From: Streptosporangiaceae bacterium
GTDB taxonomy: Bacteria; Actinomycetota; Actinomycetes; Streptosporangiales; Streptosporangiaceae
Assembly (NCBI GenBank): GCA_030039095.1
Contig: JASHQP010000165.1
Span: 1 to 20,290, forward strand
Direction: 5' to 3'
Length of the DNA: 20,290 nucleotides
Both the position numbers and the translations under genes were made by a program. Below, in pieces: positions 15,475-20,290 of the stretch. The notes under the pieces are model-generated. The model did no database searches and was not told the origin of the DNA. It was given only the letters and a program-made list of their open reading frames with translations. Each line of letters starts with the position of its first letter. Positions within the stretch are counted from its first letter, which is position 1.

Positions 15475-16278
15475 CTAGCTCGCGGTGTCCGGGCCATCCG
15501 CGCCATCCGTGTCCTGATCGGACCCGGCCGCGGCGCCCGCGATCGCCCCGGTCTCCTCCCTGCCCGGGACCGCCTCGCTCATCAGCGCTTCGAGGCGGGC
15601 GCCGGTCAGCCTGCGGAACATCCGGTGCGCCCGTCCGCGATCCAGCAGGGCCACCTCGAGCTGGGCTGTCGTCACGTCGGAGCCCCCGCCCACCTCCCCT
15701 GCCCCCTTCACTGGGCTGGCCAGCGCCCCGATGGCAACGGCGAACGCCTCGGCGAGCGTCATGCCATCCCGGTACTGGTTCTTCAGCACGGCGGCGACCT
15801 GGTCGGCCTGGCCGCCCATCACGACGAAGCCTCGCTCGTCGGCCACCGAGCCGTCGAACGTGATCCGGTAGATCTCGTCGTCGTCCTGGGTCTTTCCGAC
15901 CTCGGCGACCACGATCTCGACCTCGTACGGTTTCTGGCTGTCGGTGAAGATGGCCCCGAGGACCTGGGCGTAGTAGTTGGCCACCCCGCGAGCGGTCACG
16001 TCCTGGCGGTCGTAGGAGAACCCGGTCAGGTCCGCGTAGCGCACCCCGGCCTTGCGCAGGTTCTCGAACTCGTTGTACCGCCCGACCGCCGCGAACGCGA
16101 TCCTGTCGTAGATCTCGCTGAACTTCCGCAGTGCCCGGGACGGGTTCGGCGCGATGAACAGGATGCCGGCGTCGAAGGCGATCACGACGCCGCTGCGGAT
16201 ACCAGCGATGCGCTTGCGCGCGTAGTCCGCCTTGTCCTTCATCACCTGTTCGGGCGAGACATAGAACGGCATCGTCAC
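15475..16278 (-). CDS. prcA: Proteasome subunit alpha PrcA
   Basis: PrcA forms the outer rings of the 20S core and gates substrate entry. The 267-residue product begins MTMPFYVSPEQVMKDKADYA and continues with the conserved NPSRALRKFSEIYDRIAFA. Lys52 in this stretch corresponds to the lysine known in M. tuberculosis to bind the C-terminus of Mpa. The GTG at 16278 is chosen because it has GGAAG 7 bases ahead and gives the same N-terminal length as M. tuberculosis PrcA. An ATG two codons later is the alternative. A Gly-rich loop, ASPVKGAGEVGGGSD, encoded by a G-rich repeat shared with helY, sits at the variable loop before TTAQLEVALLDR. The acidic tail is typical of the family. It follows prcB by 63 bp. 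Confidence 0.97.
   Translation of the reverse strand: MTMPFYVSPEQVMKDKADYARKRIAGIRSGVVIAFDAGILFIAPNPSRALRKFSEIYDRIAFAAVGRYNEFENLRKAGVRYADLTGFSYDRQDVTARGVANYYAQVLGAIFTDSQKPYEVEIVVAEVGKTQDDDEIYRITFDGSVADERGFVVMGGQADQVAAVLKNQYRDGMTLAEAFAVAIGALASPVKGAGEVGGGSDVTTAQLEVALLDRGRAHRMFRRLTGARLEALMSEAVPGREETGAIAGAAAGSDQDTDGADGPDTAS
15681..15711 (-). repeat. G-rich dispersed repeat, copy 2 (inside prcA)
   Basis: This is the counterpart of 4081-4112 in helY and lies in the same orientation relative to the gene. It encodes most of PVKGAGEVGGGS in a loop known to vary in length among PrcA proteins. The minus-strand start GTGAAGGGGG is read in the same frame in both genes (Val-Lys-Gly). Confidence 0.6.
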
Positions 16279-16341
16279 CGCTGGGCTTCCCTTCGGATGG
16301 TGCTGCAGTGGTCGTGGGGTCGGGCCGGTTCGCTGGCTTGG

Positions 16342-17268
16342 CTAGCTCGATGGCAGAGCGCTGGTGCCCCCATTCGGCGTGCCCGCCTGGCGCAGCGGGG
16401 CCGGCGGGCCGTCGGGGTCGGTCATCCTGCCCTCGATGACCGTCTGCGCGTACGCCCCGGCCTGCTCGTCGGTCAGCCGCTCGAAGCCGTCGGCCGTGAT
16501 CGTCGCGATCACCGGGTAGATGCGCCTGGACACGTCCGGGCCGCCGGTGGCGGAATCGTCGTCGGCCGCGTCGTAGAGCGCCTGCATGCACGCGAGCGCG
16601 GTGTCCCCGGCCGACATGCCGTCGGCGTAGAGCTTCTTGAGCGAGCCGCGGGCGAAGACCGAGCCGGAACCGATCGCATAGAACCGGTGCTCCTCGTACC
16701 TGCCGCCGGCCACGTCGTAGCTGAAGATGCGCCCGATGCCGGCGTCCTCGTCGTACCCGCAGAACAGCGGCACCACGACCAGGCCCTGCATCGCCGCGCC
16801 GATGTTCCCCCTGACCATGCTCGCGAGCCGGTTCGCCTTACCGTCCAGCGACAGGGCGTGCCCCTCGAGCTTCTCGTAGTGCTCGAGCTCGACCTGGAAC
16901 AGCCGGGCCAGCTCGATCCCGGTGCCGGCCACGCCGGAGATGCCGATCGCGGAGAAGTCGTCGCTGCGGAAGACCTTGTCCAAGTGCCGCTGCGCGATCA
17001 TGTTCCCCGCCGTCGCCCGCCGGTCGCCGGCCATGACCACGCCGCCGTCGCACGCGGCCGCGACGATCGTGGTGCCGTGCGTCAGCCCGTGCGCGAACGA
17101 GCCCGGCGCGGCCCCGTCGGCCGGGGTGACCGCGCCGGCCGCCGTGGCAGGCCCTGCCGTCCCCGGCATCAGCCCGGGAGCCGCGCTGGCGAGGAAGTCG
17201 GTGAACGACGAGGTCCCTGCGCCTAGATACGGCCCGAAGGCCCCCCGTCCGTAGGAATCAGCGCCCAC
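16342..17268 (-). CDS. prcB: Proteasome subunit beta PrcB (with propeptide)
   Basis: PrcB provides the proteolytic sites of the 20S core. The 308-residue precursor has a 65-residue propeptide with the conserved SSFTDFL, then Gly65-Thr66 (HG/TTIVAA), where self-cleavage should expose Thr1. In mature numbering the active-site Asp17 (MAGDRR) and Lys33 (HLDKV) are present, as is SGSVFA(R)GSLKKLY. The GTG at 17268 is chosen because GGAAGGA (17274-17280) lies 5 bases ahead. The frame stays open up to 17637, but that would run across pup and is not credible. The gene lies 76 bp after pup and 63 bp before prcA. Confidence 0.97.
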   Translation of the reverse strand: MGADSYGRGAFGPYLGAGTSSFTDFLASAAPGLMPGTAGPATAAGAVTPADGAAPGSFAHGLTHGTTIVAAACDGGVVMAGDRRATAGNMIAQRHLDKVFRSDDFSAIGISGVAGTGIELARLFQVELEHYEKLEGHALSLDGKANRLASMVRGNIGAAMQGLVVVPLFCGYDEDAGIGRIFSYDVAGGRYEEHRFYAIGSGSVFARGSLKKLYADGMSAGDTALACMQALYDAADDDSATGGPDVSRRIYPVIATITADGFERLTDEQAGAYAQTVIEGRMTDPDGPPAPLRQAGTPNGGTSALPSS

Positions 17269-17273
17269 GCGGA

Positions 17274-17280
17274 TCCTTCC
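17274..17280 (-). promoter_or_regulatory. Ribosome binding site fixing the prcB GTG start
   Basis: GGAAGGA lies 5 bases ahead of GTG at 17268 and excludes the longer in-frame reading that would overlap pup. Confidence 0.65.
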
Positions 17281-17322
17281 GTTGTACCGTCTGGTAGAAG
17301 CGACCCTACTGCCGCGGTGGCC

Positions 17323-17338
17323 GCCGCGAGAACGCGGC
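17323..17338 (-). other. Hairpin directly after the pup stop codon
   Basis: GCCGCG and CGCGGC pair perfectly (6 bp) around the 4-base loop TTCT on the transcribed strand. The hairpin begins 6 bases after the pup stop. No T run follows. It could protect the pup mRNA end from exonucleases, or partly terminate, so that more Pup than proteasome subunits is made (inference). Confidence 0.45.
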
Positions 17339-17344
17339 CTTACG

Positions 17345-17554
17345 TCATTCGCCGCCCTTCTGGACGTACGACCGCACGAACTCCTCGGCGTTCTCCTCGA
17401 GCACCTCGTCGATCTCGTCCAGAATCGCGTCGACATCGTCGGTGAGCTTGTCCTGGCGTTCCTTGACGTCCTCGGTCCCCTGCGGGGCGGTGTCCTGCTC
17501 CTCCTCGGTTCGCCTCGGAGCCTGACGCTGCCCTCCGGTGTCCTTCGTCGCCAT
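17345..17554 (-). CDS. pup: Prokaryotic ubiquitin-like protein Pup
   Basis: Pup is the small, mostly disordered tag that marks proteins for the Mpa-proteasome. The product is 69 residues, rich in Glu, Asp, Gln and Lys. It has the central helical segment [21 protein letters not shown], which in relatives binds the Mpa coiled coil, and ends VQKGGE. Because the last residue is already Glu, Dop is not needed to deamidate it before ligation by PafA, unlike the GGQ form of M. tuberculosis. The ATG at 17554 has GGAGG (17562-17566) 7 bases ahead. The gene lies between dop and prcB, its usual place. Confidence 0.96.
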   Translation of the reverse strand: MATKDTGGQRQAPRRTEEEQDTAPQGTEDVKERQDKLTDDVDAILDEIDEVLEENAEEFVRSYVQKGGE

Positions 17555-17701
17555 GCCGAAACCTCCGTGATCCGCGGGAACGGCCCCGCAGTCTCAACGG
17601 TATCCTCGCCCACGCGTGGCCCGCCCAATCCTGCCATCTGGCATTGGTACCGAACCGGGATCTGGCGGCTGGTGTTCCGTGAGCCTGCTGGCGCAGGCGG
17701 G
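17555..17701 (-). promoter_or_regulatory. dop-pup gap with pup ribosome binding site and possible promoter
   Basis: The 147-bp gap carries GGAGG at 17562-17566 for pup. A TACCGT (TAnnnT form) on the minus strand lies near 17598-17603, about 45 bases before the pup start, and might be a -10 box. Its -35 partner is unclear. The palindrome CCACGCGTGG is at 17610-17619, just upstream of that box, where an operator could sit. No terminator hairpin with a T run follows dop. A separate pup promoter is only a possibility. Confidence 0.3.
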
Positions 17702-19213
17702 TCAGCCCTGGCCGGTCAGCGCCGCGACCAGTTCGCCCGCGGTCTCGCAGCGGTCCAGCAGCTCGCCGACGTGCGCCTTGGTGCCGCGCAGCGGCTCCAA
17801 GGTCGGGACGCGCTGCAGCGACTCCCGCCCGGGGATGTCGAAGATGACCGAGTCCCAGGAGGCCGCGGCCACCGCGTCCGGGTACTTGCGCAGGCAGCGC
17901 CCGCGGAAGTAGGCCCTGGTGTCCTCCGGCGGGTACTCGATGGCCCTGGCCACGTCCTGCTCGTCGACCAGGCGGACGAGCCGGCCCCTGGCGGCGAGCC
18001 GGTTGTAGAGGCCGCGATCGGGCCTGATGTCGGCATACTGGAGGTCGACGAGCTGCAGCCGGGGGTCGGTCCAGGCCAGCCCGTCCCTCGTCCGGTATCC
18101 CTCGAGCACCTCGAGCTTGGTGACCCAGTCCAGCTCCCTGGAACAGAGCATGGGGTCCTCGCCGAGCCGGGTCAGCACCGAATCCCAGCGGTCGAGCACG
18201 TCCCTGGTCATGTCGTCGACATCCGCGCCGAAACGGTCCTCGGTGTACTTGCGGGCCAGATCCAGGTACTCGAGCTGGAGCTGGACGGCGGTCATCCGGC
18301 GGCCGTCGCGCAGCGTCACGAGGTGCTCGCAGGCGGGGTCGTGCGAGATCGCGCGCAGCTCGGCGACCGGGGACTCCACCGCGAGGTCGGAGCCCAGGAA
18401 CCGGTCCTCGATCATCGCCAGCACCAGCGAGGTCGTGCCCAGCTTGAGGTAGCTGGAGATCTCGCTCATGTTCGCGTCACCGATGATCACGTGCAGGCGG
18501 CGGTACTTCTCCGGGTCGGCGTGCGGCTCGTCCCTGGTGTTGATGATCGGCCGCTTCAGCGTCGTCTCCAGGCCGACCTCGACCTCGAAGAAGTCCGCGC
18601 GCTGGCTGATCTGGAAGCCCTCGTCCCTGCCGTCGGCGCCCCGGCCGACCCGCCCGGCCCCGCAGACCACCTGCCGGGACACGAAGAACGGGGTGAGGTG
18701 CCGCACGATGTCGGCGAACGGCGTCCCTCGGCTCATCAGGTAGTTCTCGTGACAGCCGTATGACGCGCCCTTGTTGTCGGTGTTGTTCTTGTAGAGCTGA
18801 ATCGTGGCACCGCCCGGCATCGACGACGCCCGCGTCGCAGCCTCCGCCATGACCCTCTCGCCCGCTTTGTCCCAGATAACCGCGTCGAGGGGGTTTGTGC
18901 ACTCGGGTGCCGAGTACTCGGGGTGGGCGTGGTCCACGTACAGGCGGGCGCCGTTGGTGAGGATCACGTTGGCCAGGCCCAGGTCCTCGTCGGTCAGCTG
19001 CGCCGAGTCGGCCGCATCCCTGGCCAGGTCGAAGCCCCTGGCGTCGCGCAGCGGGTTTTCCTCCTCGAAATCCCACCGCGCCCTCCGGGCGCGCGCAGAC
19101 CTCGCGGCCTGGTAGGCGTTGACGACCTGAGATGAGGTCACCATCGCGTTCGCGCCCGGCTGACCGGGCACGGCGATGCCGTACTCGGTCTCCGTGCCTA
19201 GCACCCGACGCAC
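17702..19213 (-). CDS. dop: Depupylase / Pup deamidase Dop
   Basis: Dop removes Pup from proteins and, where Pup ends in Gln, deamidates it. The protein of about 503 residues is a PafA relative with the extra Dop loop (about residues 37-78, around [21 protein letters not shown]). With the GTG at 19213 as start, the Mg/ATP-binding Glu8 (GTETEYG) and catalytic Asp94 ([13 protein letters not shown]) match the M. tuberculosis numbering exactly, and GAGG (19221-19224) is 7 bases ahead. An ATG at 19219 has that site only one base away and is less likely. Other conserved blocks are [31 protein letters not shown] and the C-terminal [13 protein letters not shown]. Its likely role here is depupylation and Pup recycling. 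Confidence 0.96.
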   Translation of the reverse strand: MRRVLGTETEYGIAVPGQPGANAMVTSSQVVNAYQAARSARARRARWDFEEENPLRDARGFDLARDAADSAQLTDEDLGLANVILTNGARLYVDHAHPEYSAPECTNPLDAVIWDKAGERVMAEAATRASSMPGGATIQLYKNNTDNKGASYGCHENYLMSRGTPFADIVRHLTPFFVSRQVVCGAGRVGRGADGRDEGFQISQRADFFEVEVGLETTLKRPIINTRDEPHADPEKYRRLHVIIGDANMSEISSYLKLGTTSLVLAMIEDRFLGSDLAVESPVAELRAISHDPACEHLVTLRDGRRMTAVQLQLEYLDLARKYTEDRFGADVDDMTRDVLDRWDSVLTRLGEDPMLCSRELDWVTKLEVLEGYRTRDGLAWTDPRLQLVDLQYADIRPDRGLYNRLAARGRLVRLVDEQDVARAIEYPPEDTRAYFRGRCLRKYPDAVAAASWDSVIFDIPGRESLQRVPTLEPLRGTKAHVGELLDRCETAGELVAALTGQG

Positions 19214-19267
19214 GCTCATACCTCAGAGCCTAGTGCCGACATACCGCCATCGTGCCCAGGCGTGACC

Positions 19268-19277
19268 GTGCCGGCAC
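19268..19277. other. GTGCCGGCAC palindrome in the mpa-dop gap
   Basis: A 10-bp perfect palindrome lies in the 100-bp gap between mpa and dop, 36 bases after the mpa stop. The remaining gap is unremarkable. It is too compact and lacks a T run to be a clear terminator. Chance is possible in such GC-rich DNA. Confidence 0.3.
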
Positions 19278-19313
19278 ATTCCTGGCTCTCCAATTGTCCC
19301 TGCCGTTCTGGCC

Positions 19314-20290
19314 CTACAGGTACTGGCCGGTGTTGGCCACCGTGTCGATGGACCGGCCCGCCTCGGTGCCGTGCTTGCCGGACACCAGGGTCCTGATGTA
19401 GACGATCCGCTCACCCTTCTTGCCGGAGATCCTGGCCCAGTCGTCGGGGTTGGTGGTGTTGGGCAGGTCCTCGTTCTCGCTGAACTCGTCGACGCACGCG
19501 GCGAGCAGGTGGGAGATCCTGATGCCCTTCTGCCCGGTCTCCAGGAACTCCTTGATCGCCATCTTCTTCGCCCGGTCCACGATGTTCTCGATCATCGCGC
19601 CGGAGTTGAAGTCCTTGAAGTACAGGACCTCCTTGTCCCCGTTGGCGTAGGTGACCTCGAGGAACCTGTTCTCCTCCGTCTCGCTGTACATGCGCTCGAC
19701 GACGCGCTGGATCATCTCCTCGACCGTGGCCGCGGGCGATCCGCCGTGCTCGGCGAGGTCGTCGGGGTGCAGCGGCAGGCCGCCCACCACGTACTTGGAG
19801 AAGATGTCCCTGGCCGCCTCGGCGTCGGGCCGCTCAATCTTGATCTTGACGTCCAGCCGTCCCGGCCGCAGGATCGCCGGGTCGATCATGTCTTCCCGGT
19901 TCGACGCGCCGATCACTATCACGTTCTCCAGGCCCTCGACGCCGTCGATCTCCGACAGCAGCTGGGGCACGATCGTGTTCTCGACGTCGCTGGACACGCC
20001 GGAGCCCCGGGTGCGGAAGATCGAGTCCATCTCGTCGAAGAACACGATCACCGGCATGCCCTCGGAGGCCTTCTCGCGGGCCCGCTGGAAGACGAGCCGG
20101 ATGTGCCGCTCGGTCTCGCCGACGTACTTGTTGAGCAGCTCAGGGCCCTTGATGTTGAGGAAGAAGGACTTGCCCTCTTGCTTGCTGTCGGTGGACCCGG
20201 CGGCCGCCGAGGCCGCCGCCTTGGCCTGCACCTGCTTGGCGAGGGATTTCGCCACCGCCTTGGCGATGAGCGTCTTGCCGCAGCCGGGCG
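19314..20290 (-). CDS. mpa: Proteasome-associated AAA ATPase Mpa/ARC, C-terminal part (runs off the right edge)
   Basis: Mpa/ARC forms a hexamer that recognises Pup, unfolds pupylated proteins and feeds them into the 20S core. The window holds the last 325 residues. It starts at the Walker A region (PGCGKT, 20271-20288), followed by the pore-loop region ([15 protein letters not shown]), Walker B ([12 protein letters not shown]) and the arginine-finger region ([18 protein letters not shown]). The C-terminus is GQYL, the tail that docks into pockets of the PrcA ring. The N-terminal coiled coil and OB domains lie outside the window. Dop follows about 100 bp downstream on the same strand. Confidence 0.96.
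   Translation of the reverse strand, partial: PGCGKTLIAKAVAKSLAKQVQAKAAASAAAGSTDSKQEGKSFFLNIKGPELLNKYVGETERHIRLVFQRAREKASEGMPVIVFFDEMDSIFRTRGSGVSSDVENTIVPQLLSEIDGVEGLENVIVIGASNREDMIDPAILRPGRLDVKIKIERPDAEAARDIFSKYVVGGLPLHPDDLAEHGGSPAATVEEMIQRVVERMYSETEENRFLEVTYANGDKEVLYFKDFNSGAMIENIVDRAKKMAIKEFLETGQKGIRISHLLAACVDEFSENEDLPNTTNPDDWARISGKKGERIVYIRTLVSGKHGTEAGRSIDTVANTGQYL

Noticed and set aside
13957..17226. Plus-strand open frame of about 1090 codons opposite the dehydrogenase, prcA and prcB
   Set aside because: It crosses several certain genes and their gaps, has a His/Arg/Asp/Gly-rich composition and no recognisable motif. It is a mirror of minus-strand codon bias.
17269..17637. N-terminal extension of PrcB up to 17637
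   Set aside because: It would overlap the whole of pup, is Arg-rich, and the GTG at 17268 has a good ribosome binding site and gives a normal propeptide.
19294..19302. TTGTCCCTG resembling the start of the PafBC (RecA-NDp) promoter motif
   Set aside because: It differs from TTGTCRGTG at two positions, the TAnnnT box is missing at the expected spacing and the plus strand has no gene here. No match was seen upstream of pafB either.
1..20290. tRNA or rRNA genes, CRISPR arrays, insertion sequences
   Set aside because: No cloverleaf, no regularly spaced repeats and no transposase-like protein were seen. The window is continuous protein-coding sequence.

Overview
The window is a GC-rich stretch of an actinobacterial chromosome, densely packed and with GTG/TTG starts alongside ATG. 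It is built around the Pup-proteasome locus. The order on the minus strand is mpa/arc (5' truncated at the right edge), dop, pup, prcB, prcA, an aldehyde dehydrogenase, pafA, a polytopic membrane protein and an FKBP lipoprotein. A second minus-strand block follows: pafB, pafC, tatA, tatC, a HelY-type helicase and a DUF4239 membrane protein. The gene order and the FKBP lipoprotein suggest an actinomycete of the Streptomyces/Streptosporangiales type rather than a mycobacterium. Genus cannot be told from the sequence.

Right part (about 12.5-20.3 kb): this holds the whole pupylation-degradation pathway. Pup (69 aa, ending GGE) is ligated to lysines by PafA and removed by Dop. Pupylated proteins are unfolded by the Mpa/ARC ring, whose QYL tail docks on the 20S core of PrcA and PrcB. 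Catalytic residues are intact in all the enzymes. A succinate-semialdehyde-dehydrogenase-like gene with a strong ribosome binding site sits between prcA and pafA, 11 bp ahead of pafA, which has no clear ribosome binding site of its own. A small hairpin follows pup, and another lies between prcA and the dehydrogenase gene.

Middle part (about 8.1-12.5 kb): pafA is followed 21 bp later by a GT-C-like membrane protein of unknown role and then by a two-domain FKBP lipoprotein. The FKBP gene converges on a plus-strand pair, DUF3866 and a DoxX-like membrane protein. That pair is divergent from pafB.

Left part (about 1-8.1 kb): pafB and pafC (WYL-domain regulators of the DNA damage response) overlap by GTGA. 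Then come tatA and tatC (twin-arginine translocase), helY (overlapping tatC by TTGA) and a DUF4239 membrane protein. A plus-strand cysteine-dioxygenase-type gene converges on DUF4239, both stops sharing one CTAG. The left edge carries the N-terminus of an FtsX-like ABC permease, divergent from the dioxygenase.

No RNA genes, CRISPR arrays, transposases or attachment sites were seen. The least expected structure is a roughly 31-bp G-rich repeat present in frame in two unrelated genes, helY and prcA, 11.6 kb apart. Half of the 18 visible stop codons are TAG, which is high for this kind of genome. No wholly new system is evident. The novelty lies in the extra genes and small elements inside an otherwise conserved locus.
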